Shown here: positions 1-7,974 of the stretch, piece by piece
How the letters are laid out: each line of letters begins with the position of its first letter
How positions within the stretch are numbered: the first letter of the stretch is position 1
Program-made: the position numbers and the translations under genes
Notes under the pieces: generated by a model
Told to the model about the DNA's origin: nothing
Database searches by the model: none
The model's input: only the letters and a program-made list of their open reading frames with translations
DNA from: Streptomyces musisoli
Lineage (GTDB): Bacteria > Actinomycetota > Actinomycetes > Streptomycetales > Streptomycetaceae
NCBI RefSeq assembly: GCF_016741855.1
Contig: NZ_JAERRH010000002.1
Coordinates: 930,001 to 994,000, forward strand
Length of the DNA stretch: 64,000 nt
Direction: 5' to 3'

Positions 1-125
1 GCGGCGGTGTCCGGACCGCCGGTCGCGTGTGCGCCGAGGGCAGGCAGTCCTAGAACCATGATGGTGGAGGCCAGCGCAGCGGTGGCTGTGCGCCGTCTCC
101 ACGAGCTGGGTTTGTATCGAGTCAT
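1..125 (-). CDS. N-terminus of a secreted protein, cut by the left edge
   Basis: Only the first 41 codons are present, reading leftwards from an ATG at 123-125. The translation starts MTRYKPSSWRRRTATAALAS and continues with a hydrophobic stretch ending in LPALGAHA, a typical Sec signal peptide: basic n-region (KPSSWRRR), hydrophobic h-region, and A-x-A-like cleavage site near residue 34. The third codon position is GC-rich, as expected for a real gene here. The ribosome site is weak (GAGAG about 11 nt upstream). The mature domain lies outside the window, so function cannot be assigned. An opposite-strand ORF overlaps this stretch but has no coding character. Confidence 0.6.
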   Translation of the reverse strand, partial: MTRYKPSSWRRRTATAALASTIMVLGLPALGAHATGGPDTA

Positions 126-452
126 GTGGGGGTCACTCTCGTCGCGGTATACAGGATCGACCGTGCGCAGCTTCTTGCGTTTGTTCATCGAAATATTGCA
201 GACGATTAGTGAGTTCGTCCACGGTCGCGGCAGCACGAGTTTCGACGGATCACCCTGTGGTCCGGTGAAGGAGGGGTTTGCGCGTTACACGGGTGCGACC
301 TGGCCCCTGTGCTGCCGGGTTTACGCATCCTTCAATGGAGTCGAGAATTTGCGTGAAATAGCAATGTTTTTGCGCTCGATCTGTGTCGTGACGCGATGAC
401 TTGCGGTTCGCGGCCACCGCCGGGTCTTCACCCCCCGGCTACCCCTGGTTCT
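126..452. other. Intergenic region, lower GC
   Basis: About 330 bases separate the start of the leftmost gene from the 3' end of the histidine kinase gene. The base composition is clearly less GC-rich than the neighbours, especially 150-390. An open frame on the plus strand (7-399) has no GC3 bias and no recognisable motif, so I do not call it. The promoter of the leftward secreted-protein gene probably lies here; I see no clear operator or terminator. Confidence 0.5.
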
Positions 453-1550
453 TCACCCTGCGGCTTCTGCCGGAAGCACCACACGGACTTCGTAGCCGCC
501 ATCGCTCGTCGGCCCCGAGGCCATCGTGCCGCCGAGGAGTTCGGCGCGCTGTCGCAGGCCGATCAGACCGTGGTGAGCACCGGGCAGGGGGAGGGGCGGC
601 TGGGTCGGCGCGGTGTTGGTGACCCTGACGTGCACGGAGCCGTTCGTCTGGAACAGGTCGATGCGTGCGGTGGCACCGGGAGCGTGTTTGCGGGTGTTGG
701 TCAGCGCTTCCTGGACCGTGCGGTAGACAGCGCGCTGGACGGTGGGGGGAAGACCCTGGGGCAGGTCCATCTTCAGCTCGGTCCGGATGCCGCAGTTGTC
801 CGCCAGTCCCTGGATGTCGACGAGCGCGGGCTGGGGAGTCAGTTCGGTGGGGTGGCCGCCGGCGGCACGCAGGACGCCGACCATGTGGCGCAGCTCGTCC
901 AGCGTCTGCACGCTCAGCCGCCGGATCGTCGCCGCGGCCTCCTTGGTGTCCGCGTCACGCGTGCCCACCTGCAGCGCTCCCGCGTGCACGGCGATCAGGC
1001 TGACCTGGTGGGAGACGACATCGTGCATCTCCCGCGCGAGCTGGGCGCGTTCCTTGGCCAGAGCGGCCTGGGCGGTCAGCAGTTGTTGATGGTCACGGGC
1101 CTCCGAGATCTCGGTCAGTCTCATCGACAGGTCGCGCCGGGTCTGCACGAGTTGCCCGAGGAAGACGGCGGCGGCCGCCGTGGCGGCGCTGTAGCCGAGC
1201 GCGATGAACGTCGCCGTACGGGTCAGATCCAGGTTCGCCGTCGGCAAGGACGTGACGTCGCTGAAGGCGAAGGCCAGGGCCCCCACGACCAGCAGCGTCC
1301 GAGGGCGGCCCAGGGAAGCGAGCGTGTACAGCGCGGCCAGGCAGGCGAACACGGCGTCGGACAGCAGCACGGCCGGAAGGGTGAGGAAGAACGTGAGCAG
1401 CGGCCGCCGGCGGCGCAGCAGCAGGGAGAGGGCGGCGCCGACGCCACAGGCCATCCGCAACGGCTCGTCGACATCCCAGTGAGCCCACACGTCGAGGAGG
1501 GCCATGGCCACCGCCACGCCGTCCAGGAGCAGGGGGGACGGGCGGTTCAT
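453..1550 (-). CDS. Two-component sensor histidine kinase (HisKA_3/NarL-type)
   Basis: A 365-residue membrane sensor kinase expected to autophosphorylate and pass phosphate to the regulator encoded just upstream. Residues about 10-130 form several hydrophobic segments (a four- to five-helix sensor region without a large extracellular domain). They are followed by a coiled linker and the dimerisation/phosphoacceptor box with REMHDVVSHQVSLIAVHAG (His in HDVVSH). The C-terminal ATPase domain shows the N-box (VQEALTNTRKHAPGA) and the G-box region HHGLIGLRQRAELLGG. The ATG overlaps the regulator stop codon by 4 nt (ATGA), showing translational coupling. Length and order are typical of the DesK/LiaS-like class in Streptomyces. 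The signal is unknown, and no target transport genes lie next to the pair. Confidence 0.93.
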   Translation of the reverse strand: MNRPSPLLLDGVAVAMALLDVWAHWDVDEPLRMACGVGAALSLLLRRRRPLLTFFLTLPAVLLSDAVFACLAALYTLASLGRPRTLLVVGALAFAFSDVTSLPTANLDLTRTATFIALGYSAATAAAAVFLGQLVQTRRDLSMRLTEISEARDHQQLLTAQAALAKERAQLAREMHDVVSHQVSLIAVHAGALQVGTRDADTKEAAATIRRLSVQTLDELRHMVGVLRAAGGHPTELTPQPALVDIQGLADNCGIRTELKMDLPQGLPPTVQRAVYRTVQEALTNTRKHAPGATARIDLFQTNGSVHVRVTNTAPTQPPLPLPGAHHGLIGLRQRAELLGGTMASGPTSDGGYEVRVVLPAEAAG

Positions 1551-2200
1551 CCTGATCCCTCCGCGAGGAGTCCGGCCCGCTGGGCGAAGAGGGCGGCCTG
1601 CACCCGGCCGCTCACCTCCAGCTTGGTGAGGATCGCGCTGACGTGATCCTTCACCGTGCCGGTGCTCAAGTGCATCCGGGTCGCGATGTCGGCGTTGGAC
1701 AGGCCCTCGGCGACGAGGACGAGCACCTCACGCTCGCGGTCGGTCAGCCGTTCCAGCGCCTTCGACGGGCGCTCCTGCGGTCCCGCGCTCAGATAGCCGT
1801 CCACCACCGTGCGTGTGACCTTGGGCGACAGCACCGTGCCACCGTGGGCCAGGCTGTGCACCGCCAGCGGCAGCGCCTCGGGATCCGTGTCCTTGAGCAG
1901 GAAGCCGGCGGCGCCCGAGCGCAGCGCCGTCTCCACGTATTCGTCCATGTCGAACGTGGTCAGCATGGCCACCACGGGAGGGTCCGGCAGTCGACGGATC
2001 TCGCCAAGCACGGTGAGCCCGTCCACGTCAGGCATGCGGATGTCCAGCAGCACCAGGTCGGGGTGGCCCTCGCGCACCGCCGCGAGGGCCTGGCCGCCGG
2101 ACACCGCCCCGACGACCTCGATCCCGTCGGCGGCGTCGAGGATGCGCCGGAAGCCCGTGCGGATCAGGGCTTCGTCGTCCACCACCAGTACCCGGATCAC
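1547..2200 (-). CDS. Response regulator, REC plus LuxR-type HTH
   Basis: This is the DNA-binding partner of the adjacent kinase. The receiver domain begins directly at the chosen GTG start (IRVLVVDDEALIRTGFRRIL), with acidic pair DD, phosphoacceptor Asp in LVLLDIRMPDVDG, switch Thr in MLTTFD and Lys in LLKDTD. The C-terminal NarL/LuxR helix-turn-helix contains LTDREREVLVLVAEGLSNAD and STGTVKDHVSAIL. The open frame extends 55 codons further upstream, but that part is low-complexity and outside the family consensus, so GTG at 2198-2200 is preferred, giving 217 residues, the usual size. It is the first gene of a two-gene operon with the kinase. Confidence 0.92.
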   Translation of the reverse strand: MIRVLVVDDEALIRTGFRRILDAADGIEVVGAVSGGQALAAVREGHPDLVLLDIRMPDVDGLTVLGEIRRLPDPPVVAMLTTFDMDEYVETALRSGAAGFLLKDTDPEALPLAVHSLAHGGTVLSPKVTRTVVDGYLSAGPQERPSKALERLTDREREVLVLVAEGLSNADIATRMHLSTGTVKDHVSAILTKLEVSGRVQAALFAQRAGLLAEGSG

Positions 2201-2390
2201 GTGTGCTCCAGCCTCTATCGGACCACTGTCCGATTCGTACCACGCCGGGGGCGGCTTCGCCGCTGGGCGCGGTCCGGCGCGGGAGGCAACAGGACCGGTC
2301 AGGGGCGGACGGCGTGGTCCCGTGTCCTCAGTATCGGTGCGCTCCGCCTCTTCGGCGGTGTTCACCTCGCCGTGGTGGTCGCACGGCTGG

Positions 2391-2567
2391 GACGGGAGGG
2401 ACCAGGGAGGTCAGCCGGGATGGACGGGGAGGTGACGGTCGGCCGGTGAGGCACATGTGACGCCGGGTGGACCGGATGGTCGGCGCCGGGAGGGACCAGG
2501 GAGGTCAGGGTCGGCCGGTGAGGCACACGTGGCGGCGAGTGGACCGGATGGTCAGCACCGGGATGGG
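2391..2567. repeat. Imperfect tandem duplication of a gene 3' end
   Basis: Two related copies lie next to each other. The right copy (about 2488-2567) contains the stop codon and last codons of the histidine-phosphatase-like gene. The left copy (about 2391-2490) repeats the same blocks (GGGACCAGGGAGGTCAG, GTCGGCCGGTGAGGCACA, GTGGACCGGATGGTC) with an extra insertion of about 22 nt in the middle. It looks like slippage or duplication at the 3' end followed by divergence. Confidence 0.7.
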
Positions 2568-3158
2568 TGAGGAGCCGTCGATCGGCAGATGCTGCTGCGG
2601 GGCCGCCAGGCGGTCGAGCCGGACGTTCCAGCCGCCGTCGCGCATCGTCAGCGTCACCGAGGAGAAGCGCGGCACCTCCAGGTGCCAGAACGCGCGGAAG
2701 GGCACGGCCAGAGCATGCACCAGTGAGGCCCGGATGAGGGTCGACTCGGTGATCGCGAGTACGGATCCCGGCTCGGCGCGCAGCCGGTCCAGCCACGCCG
2801 CCGTCCGACGGCAGAGCTGCGCGATGGACTCGCCCCCGTGCGGTGCGGCGGCGGGATCCGTCAGCCAGGCGGAGAGCCCGAAGGGATCCTCGGCCGCGAT
2901 TTCCGTGAGCGGGCGGCCGTCCCACGTGCCGTAGTCCAGATCGCGCAAGGCGTTCTCGGGCGTGGCTTCGACGGCCAGGGCCTCGGCGATCTGCGCGCAG
3001 CGGGCGGAGGGCCCCCGCAAGGCCCGCGAGTACGGCGGGAGCGCCGCTCGCGCGGCTGCGACCTCACGCCGGTCGTGCTCACTCAGGACACCGTCCCCGA
3101 AGACTTGGTCGTGGCTGCCTTCCGCGGCGGTTGCGCACAGCATCGTCAGTCGCCTCAC
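2505..3158 (-). CDS. Histidine-phosphatase-fold protein lacking both catalytic histidines
   Basis: The protein has the layout of the phosphoglycerate mutase-like superfamily. An N-terminal strand is followed by the RHG position (here MLCATAAEG), then a second Arg block (GPSARCAQIAEAL), the LRDLDYGTWDGRPLTEI segment (normally L-x-E-x-x-x-G-x-W-E-G), and the second-histidine strand (here ITESTLIRASLVHAL, normally THGGVIR). The phosphate-accepting His of RHG and the His of the second motif are both absent, so classical phosphatase chemistry is not expected. The GTG start is well supported by AAGGAGGT seven bases upstream. The 3' end is duplicated downstream. A binding or regulatory role is possible; the function is unknown. 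Confidence 0.85.
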   Translation of the reverse strand: MRRLTMLCATAAEGSHDQVFGDGVLSEHDRREVAAARAALPPYSRALRGPSARCAQIAEALAVEATPENALRDLDYGTWDGRPLTEIAAEDPFGLSAWLTDPAAAPHGGESIAQLCRRTAAWLDRLRAEPGSVLAITESTLIRASLVHALAVPFRAFWHLEVPRFSSVTLTMRDGGWNVRLDRLAAPQQHLPIDGSSPIPVLTIRSTRRHVCLTGRP

Positions 3159-3649
3159 GATCCGACCTCCTTCTCCGATGGGACGGCATTTTCGCCGGCC
3201 CGGTCAGATGATCAAGCGGGCGGGTTGGTGGCGCTCCGGAGAACCTGTTTCGACGGTTCCTCGGAAGGTGCCCGGCGTACGGACTGGCCTGACTGGGAAC
3301 GGCCCGGCGTCTGACGACCCCGCCGCGCCCTCGTGCGCGGCTGTGACGGCGAGCGAACCTCGTCGTGGACGGACCGCCGGAGCAGAGAACTGCCCCATCG
3401 ACCACCACGTTCCAGCAATGCTGCCGCTTCAACCATCCGGCATGTGGCCGGAGTACCCCCGCCGGGCGGGGGGATCCTCGTCCTCGGCTGGTCGGGCTGT
3501 CCGGCGTGGGGCGGGACGTCCCCGGCGGCCGGACGCGAGGCTGCACCGGGTGGGGGAGGGGCGCATGCCCGCCCCGGCCGGCAGGAAGCGATCCAAGGGG
3601 GCTCCGCCGGCACACCCGGAAAGGCGGCCGTGCGGCGCCGCCCGGCGGG
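3159..3649. other. Intergenic region without a supported gene
   Basis: About 490 bases between the phosphatase-like gene and the next acetyltransferase gene, both on the minus strand. Long open frames exist on both strands, but none has the expected GC3 pattern, a ribosome site or a family motif. The part next to 3158 carries the ribosome site and presumably the promoter of the phosphatase-like gene. Confidence 0.5.
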
Positions 3650-4150
3650 CTACGTCAGGAACGCGAGGTCGCACTGGTACCAGGTGCCCCGCTTGCCGCC
3701 GAGATCGGTCACGTCGGCCGGGCCGATCGGGACGAATCCGGCCTTGGTGAGCACCCTGTGGGACGCGGCGTTCTCGTGGGCCGTGGCCGCCCGCAGCGTG
3801 CGCAGCCCGTGCCGCTGCGCCGCCAGGCGGCACAGCTCTCGGACGTTCGCGGTGGCCACTCCACGGCCGGTGACGTGCTGGGCGACCCGGTAGCCGAGTT
3901 GTGCGGTGCCGTTCTCGATGTCGACCAGGTTGAACCTGCCGAGTACGGAGCCGTCGTCGGCGACGAGTACGTAGAAGGCGCAGATGCCGTCCTCCTGCTC
4001 GGCCAGCAGGGCGTCGTACCGGTCGGTGAACCGGTCGAAGTAGTCGTCGCCGCGGTCGGGGACCGAGGCGGCGAAATAGGCGCGGTTCGCCAGCTCGAAC
4101 GCCAGGACCGCCGGGGCATGGCTGGCATGCAGCCGCTTCAGCTCGGGCAC
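3650..4150 (-). CDS. GNAT-family N-acetyltransferase (RimJ/RimL-like)
   Basis: A 166-residue acetyl-CoA-dependent acyltransferase. The central strand VLGRFNLVDIENGTAQLGYRV is followed by the acetyl-CoA pyrophosphate loop, seen as VTGRGVATANVREL (Q/R-x-x-G-x-G/A pattern). Next come the helix with HGLRTLRAATAHENAASHRV and the closing strand GFVPIG. These are the A and B motifs of the family and resemble the ribosomal-protein or small-molecule N-terminal acetyltransferases. The substrate cannot be told from sequence. The gene stands alone, about 490 bases from its upstream neighbour. The start ATG gives the normal family length. Confidence 0.88.
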   Translation of the reverse strand: MPELKRLHASHAPAVLAFELANRAYFAASVPDRGDDYFDRFTDRYDALLAEQEDGICAFYVLVADDGSVLGRFNLVDIENGTAQLGYRVAQHVTGRGVATANVRELCRLAAQRHGLRTLRAATAHENAASHRVLTKAGFVPIGPADVTDLGGKRGTWYQCDLAFLT

Positions 4151-4208
4151 TGCCCGACTGTACCCGGAGGGGGTGCCGGCACCACCTGAAATACACCGCC
4201 GTCGGCCG

Positions 4209-4345
4209 TCCGGTAACCAGGACCGTCGTCAGCCGTGGGTGACCGACCCCGTCAGCCGTGGGTGACCGCGACCCTCGTCGTCCGTGGGTGACCGCGACCC
4301 CCGTCGGCCGTGGGTGACGGCGACCCCCGTCGGCCGTCCGGCGAC
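4209..4345. repeat. Degenerate tandem repeat, about 25-28 bp units
   Basis: Four to five imperfect copies of a unit built around CGTCAGCCGTGGGTGACCG (variants GTCGTCCGTGGGTGACCG and GTCGGCCGTGGGTGACGG) fill the space between a GNAT gene start and the 3' end of the MarR-like gene. No inverted symmetry strong enough for a terminator is seen. Confidence 0.7.
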
Positions 4346-4407
4346 CGGGAGGTGGCCCGGTTGCGGCTGGTGGTCCCGCCGCTGCCCGGGTGGTCTGCGG
4401 CGACGCT

Positions 4408-4854
4408 TCATGCTCCGGTCAGCTCGGCGTTCGCCCTCTCCGTGACCAGGCCCAGCACGCGGCCCGCGATCGCCAGGTCCTCGGCCGGGATGTCGGCGTA
4501 CAGCCGGGCCGCGATCTTGCCGGATTCGGCGGTCGTGGTCTCGTACAGCTCCCGTCCGGCGTTCGTGAGCCGTATCCGGGACGTCTTCGACGGGTCCGTC
4601 ACCAGCAGCTTCGCGGCCGTCAGCTCCTCGATCACGCCGTGCACGACCGATTCGTCGGTCTTCAGCGAACCGATGACGTCGGCGACGAGGTCGTCGCGGT
4701 CGATGGAGTCGCCCGCGACCGCGACGACGCGGAGGGTCACGCTCTGGTTGAACGTGACGCCGTGCCGGGCCAGCACGTCCTCCAGGAGGGCACGCGAGGC
4801 GTAGTGCGCCAGGGCGACGACTCGGCCGTTGACGGCGGGTGCGGTGGTGGTCAT
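4408..4854 (-). CDS. MarR-like winged-helix regulator
   Basis: A 148-residue protein with a single winged helix-turn-helix core. The DNA-binding region is seen as LEDVLARHGVTFNQSVTLRV, then SLKTDESVVHGVIEELTAAKLLV, and a wing with TSRIRLTNAGRELYETTTAE, which is the usual MarR end of the wing (L-T-x-x-G). Start choice: ATG at 4852-4854 has AAGGAG at the right distance; a longer frame upstream has no ribosome site. An operator-like repeat with AT-rich flanks sits about 120 bases upstream, suggesting autoregulation. No divergent target gene was found. The ligand is unknown. Confidence 0.85.
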   Translation of the reverse strand: MTTTAPAVNGRVVALAHYASRALLEDVLARHGVTFNQSVTLRVVAVAGDSIDRDDLVADVIGSLKTDESVVHGVIEELTAAKLLVTDPSKTSRIRLTNAGRELYETTTAESGKIAARLYADIPAEDLAIAGRVLGLVTERANAELTGA

Positions 4855-4971
4855 GACTGCTCCTTCTGGTTTCAGGTACGTGGGACGAGTGGTGCGTCGG
4901 ACTCGGTCGCCGGCTCGGAGCACGGCTGCCGGGTGTGCGAGCCGGTCCGTTTCCCGGCCTCACCTCCGATA

Positions 4972-5003
4972 TAGTACATGGCAACTATGTACATGGCTAC
5001 TAT
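4972..5003. promoter_or_regulatory. Operator-like direct repeat upstream of the MarR-like gene
   Basis: Two copies of TAGTACATGGCAACTA / TATGTACATGGCTACTA lie head to tail with a 16-base period in an AT-rich patch of otherwise GC-rich DNA. Each copy ends with TAGT...ACTA dyad character. The location upstream of the MarR-like gene suggests an operator overlapping its promoter; that it binds this protein is inference. Confidence 0.6.
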
Positions 5004-5225
5004 TTTCTCGCGGGCACCCGAAGCGGGATCACGATCGGCCCAGGATGCGGCACCACCGGTGGTGGATCACTCTGCCGATGGGGGGCCGCCCCCGGCGCCT
5101 GGCCGGGCTCCGGACGGCCGGACATCTGCCGGATCATTCGGAGGGTGTCGACCGGGCGCTTGAGGGTTCCCTGGCGTAGAGGGCGTGGTCGGGAAATCCG
5201 GGCTGCCCGGCTGTCAGGGGGTGCT

Positions 5226-5331
5226 CGGGATCAGGAGGCGGGCGGCCCGGACGGTGCCTTCGGGATCAGGAGACGGGCGTCCAGACGGTGCGCCAGGGAT
5301 CAGGTGCGGCGGGCGGCCCAGACGGTGCGCT
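5226..5331. repeat. Tandem triplication at the methyltransferase 3' end
   Basis: Three consecutive copies of about 34-37 bases (5226-5260, 5261-5294, 5295-5331) share GGGATCAGG, GGCGGGCG and C-G/A-GACGGTGC blocks. The rightmost copy contains the last codons and stop (TCA on the plus strand, 5300-5302) of the methyltransferase gene. The two others repeat that end downstream of the stop. Confidence 0.75.
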
Positions 5332-6226
5332 CGGTGCGCACCGCCAGGTCGTCGCGGCGCAGGATGCTGTGCGGGCTGCCGGTGTCGAGGAGCCGGTCGA
5401 GCGCGGCGAGGTCCTCGGGAGACAGTTCGGTGGCGACGGCGCCGCGGACGCGTTGCAGGCCGCCGAGGGCGTAGCGGCCGATCGCTTCGCTGCGCGAGCC
5501 CTCGATGTTCACGGCGATGGTGCGTTCGCCCTCGACCGTGAAGCCGGCGGCGGTCAGCATCGGGCCCCAGTCGGCACCGCGGTGGGGCATGCGCTCGGCG
5601 TGGAAGCGGTCGGTCGCGGCGTGGCAGCGCTCCTCCAGGCCGGGCCGGTCCTCGGGGGCGCTCTCGGGCAGGAAGCGGGGGAAGCCGGCCAGCTCGACGA
5701 CGGCGAACAGGCCGCCCGGCGCGAGCACGTCGTGGACGGCGCGCAGTGTGCGATCGGGGTGGGTCAGGTGGTGCATCGACGCCGACGCCCACGCCAGGTC
5801 AGGTGAGCCGAGGTCGGGCCAGGCGGGGCCGTCGAGGTCGGCGTACAGGGTGCGCACGCGTCCCTCCACGCCGCGGGCGCATGCCTTCGCGCGCAGGTGC
5901 CGGAGGTGTCCGGCGGACGAGTCGACGGCGGTGACGTGCGCGTCGGGGAAGCGGTCGAGGAGGGCGAAGGTGCCCGCACCGGTGCCGCAGCCCAGATCCA
6001 CGATCCGGCGCGGGCCGGTCTCCAGCGGCAGCCAAGCGGTGATGGAGGCCAGGTGCTCGGCGAGGACCTCGGCGTCCAGGTCGAGGATCTCCGCCTGATC
6101 GTCGGCGCCGTGCCCTTGGTGCCGGCCGTGCGCGTGGTCGGGGCCGTGTTCCTGCCGGCGGTCGTGTTGTTGGTCGCGGTCGTGCTGGGTGACGTGGTGA
6201 GGGGTGTTCGGGTGCGCTTGGTCCAT
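5300..6226 (-). CDS. SAM-dependent methyltransferase with a histidine-rich N-terminus
   Basis: A class I methyltransferase of 308 residues. Motif I is clear (RIVDLGCGTGAGTFALLDRF), with the acidic residue of motif II in VTAVDSSAG, motif post-II in LYADLDGPAW, and LAPGGLFAVVELAG (motif III). The substrate is unknown; the fold resembles the broad Methyltransf_11/25 type. The first 40 residues are unusual: ten histidines in a hydrophilic stretch (for example HDRDQQHDRRQEHGPDHAHG), which could bind metal. No strong ribosome site precedes the ATG, so a shorter start or leaderless reading is possible. It lies 110 bases downstream of an XRE-cupin regulator gene in the same direction, so the two may be co-transcribed. 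Confidence 0.88.
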   Translation of the reverse strand: MDQAHPNTPHHVTQHDRDQQHDRRQEHGPDHAHGRHQGHGADDQAEILDLDAEVLAEHLASITAWLPLETGPRRIVDLGCGTGAGTFALLDRFPDAHVTAVDSSAGHLRHLRAKACARGVEGRVRTLYADLDGPAWPDLGSPDLAWASASMHHLTHPDRTLRAVHDVLAPGGLFAVVELAGFPRFLPESAPEDRPGLEERCHAATDRFHAERMPHRGADWGPMLTAAGFTVEGERTIAVNIEGSRSEAIGRYALGGLQRVRGAVATELSPEDLAALDRLLDTGSPHSILRRDDLAVRTERTVWAARRT

Positions 6227-6335
6227 GCCGTCACGGTAGGGCGGTCATGCTCCTGGGGCATGGCCTCTCCCTATTTACGCAAGGTCGGGCCCGGATGTGC
6301 TGCCCGACGCGCAAGAGGATGTCGCCGCCGCTCGG

Positions 6336-6941
6336 TCATGCACGGGTGGTGTCCTCGGTGTCGCTGTCGCCGCTCTCGCGCTGGTGGCCGCGGCGGGCGT
6401 CGCGGTCGAAGATGCCCAGGATCTCGCAGGGGCCGCCCTCGGCGCCGATCGCGTGCGGCATCATCGTGGGGAACTCGGCGGCCTGGTTGGTCTCGATGCG
6501 GAAGCGGCGGTGGCCGAGCATGAGGACCGCGGTGCCGGACAGGACGACGAGCCATTCGCGTCCCGGGTGGGCACGCATGCGCGCCGGGTTCTCGGGTGGC
6601 GGTTCGGTCATGCGCTGACGCACCACACTCATGCCGGGATCGCCCTTCACGGGCCAGCGCATCAGACCGTGCGCGCTGTCGATCACCGGGCTGGTGACGA
6701 CGTCGTCGGCGCCGGTCTCCACGAGCTGATCCAGCGTGGTGTCCAAGGCGCGGGCGAGGATCACCAGTTGATCCAGCGCGAGGCGGCGCCGGCCGGTCTC
6801 GATGCGGCTGAGGGAGGACTGGCTCAGGTTAGCGCGAGTGGCCAGCTCCTCCAGTGACCAGCCCTGCGCGACCCGCAGGGCGCGGATGCGTTTGCGTACG
6901 AGGCTGTCCAGATCGCCTTCTTCTTGCGTCATGGGCAACAT
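6336..6941 (-). CDS. XRE-family regulator with C-terminal cupin domain
   Basis: Residues about 10-65 form an XRE helix-turn-helix (IRALRVAQGWSLEELATRAN followed by LSQSSLSRIETGRRR). Residues about 110-185 form a cupin with REWLVVLSGTAVLMLGHRRF and FPTMMPHAIGAEGG. Such one-component regulators sense a small ligand or metal in the cupin and bind DNA through the HTH. The likely start is ATG at 6939-6941, or the second ATG at 6930-6932. Neither has a good ribosome site, so a leaderless message is plausible. A 50-codon upstream extension of the frame is not coding-like. The downstream same-strand gene is the methyltransferase, its most likely target. Confidence 0.88.
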   Translation of the reverse strand: MLPMTQEEGDLDSLVRKRIRALRVAQGWSLEELATRANLSQSSLSRIETGRRRLALDQLVILARALDTTLDQLVETGADDVVTSPVIDSAHGLMRWPVKGDPGMSVVRQRMTEPPPENPARMRAHPGREWLVVLSGTAVLMLGHRRFRIETNQAAEFPTMMPHAIGAEGGPCEILGIFDRDARRGHQRESGDSDTEDTTRA

Positions 6942-7153
6942 CGTATGCTCACGCCGCAAACCGTGATTAGCGTCGTGGGCGGGATGAACGGAACCCGGTC
7001 CACCGCTGACCGCCCCGACGAAACGCGCGGTGGCCGGGCCCCGCCCCCTACCCGTCACTCGTCGACCGGCCCTGCTCCGGCGCCGACTCGGCAAGGTCGG
7101 CGGAGTCGTCGTGGCCCTCGTGGCACGGTCGATCAGGGCGACGCGGGCCGCTT

Positions 7154-7198
7154 GTCATCCGTCAGGTGGTACACGCTGTCACCCGTCGGGTGGTACAC
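7154..7198. promoter_or_regulatory. Direct repeat upstream of a secreted-protein gene
   Basis: Two 21-base copies, GTCATCCGTCAGGTGGTACAC (7154-7174) and the same with two changes (7178-7198), are spaced 24 bases apart, just upstream of the start at 7231. The size and position fit an activator or repressor binding pair near -35/-60; the binding protein is unknown. Confidence 0.5.
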
Positions 7199-7230
7199 GG
7201 CGAATGATCTTGCTACATACGCTGAGAAAC

Positions 7231-7704
7231 ATGAACCTTTCCCCGCTTCGTCGGACCACTTTCCGTGCGGGACCCGTCGTTCTCGCGACCGTTTTCGCCC
7301 TGCTGCCGACCGGGACGGCCGCGGCGGCCCCCGGCCGGGTCAAGGCGGAGCTGGAACTCGGTTGTGACCCGGGCACGTGGCACGTGGAGTACACCGCGGG
7401 AAGCAGCGGCCACGTGCCCGGTTCGACGGTGCGGACGCGGATCGACGTCCACACCGTCGACGAGTACGGTCCGGACAAGGAGACCGGCGAGGGCCCGTAC
7501 GGTCTGGGCGCCGCCGTCACGACCGGCGACGTGAAGCGGAAGGTGGACGCCAAGGGGCGGTGGTCCACCCACGAGGTCCTGAGCCGGGGTCCTCGCCCGG
7601 CCGGCTACCCCCGCTCGCACACCCGGACCACCACGGTCATCCTCCAGGTGGCTGACGGAACCGGTTGGGCCACAGTCGAGAGCGAGTGCACGCTGACGGT
7701 GTGA
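7231..7704 (+). CDS. Secreted protein of unknown function
   Basis: A 157-residue protein beginning MNLSPLRRTTFRAGPVVLAT with a hydrophobic core and a cleavage site around TGTAAAAPG (Sec signal peptide). The mature part is rich in beta-strand-like segments and has two cysteines (ELGCDPGTW and ESECTLTV) that could form one disulphide linking the ends of the domain. No family is recognised. ATG at 7231 gives the cleanest signal peptide; an in-frame ATG at 7204 would add nine residues. The direct repeat at 7154-7198 lies in its promoter region. Confidence 0.75.
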   Translation: MNLSPLRRTTFRAGPVVLATVFALLPTGTAAAAPGRVKAELELGCDPGTWHVEYTAGSSGHVPGSTVRTRIDVHTVDEYGPDKETGEGPYGLGAAVTTGDVKRKVDAKGRWSTHEVLSRGPRPAGYPRSHTRTTTVILQVADGTGWATVESECTLTV

Positions 7705-7974
7705 CGACGTTGCTCGGCCCGATCGACGCATTCGGCGCGTGGGCCTTCGAACATGGCGATGAGGTCACGGCCGCCAGGCAACGGCTCCTCGCCAGGCTTC
7801 GGAGCGCCCACCAGGGCGGCCCGGCGGCGGCCCCGTTCGGTGCCCGCCGGTGTCGATGTCTGTTTCTGCAAGTTGGACGGCATTGCTGACGCATCGTGCG
7901 TCCACGTAGCGTTCAGGGCGGGCCGCAATCGCCGGTCCAAATCCTTCCCGCGACGTATGACTTGAGGTACAGGC

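Noticed and set aside
7..399. 130-codon plus-strand frame at the left end
   Set aside because: No GC3 bias, no ribosome site and no motifs; the minus strand of its first part encodes a clear signal peptide.
396..1646. Long plus-strand frame over the histidine kinase gene
   Set aside because: It is the mirror of a real gene in high-GC DNA; the minus strand has all kinase motifs.
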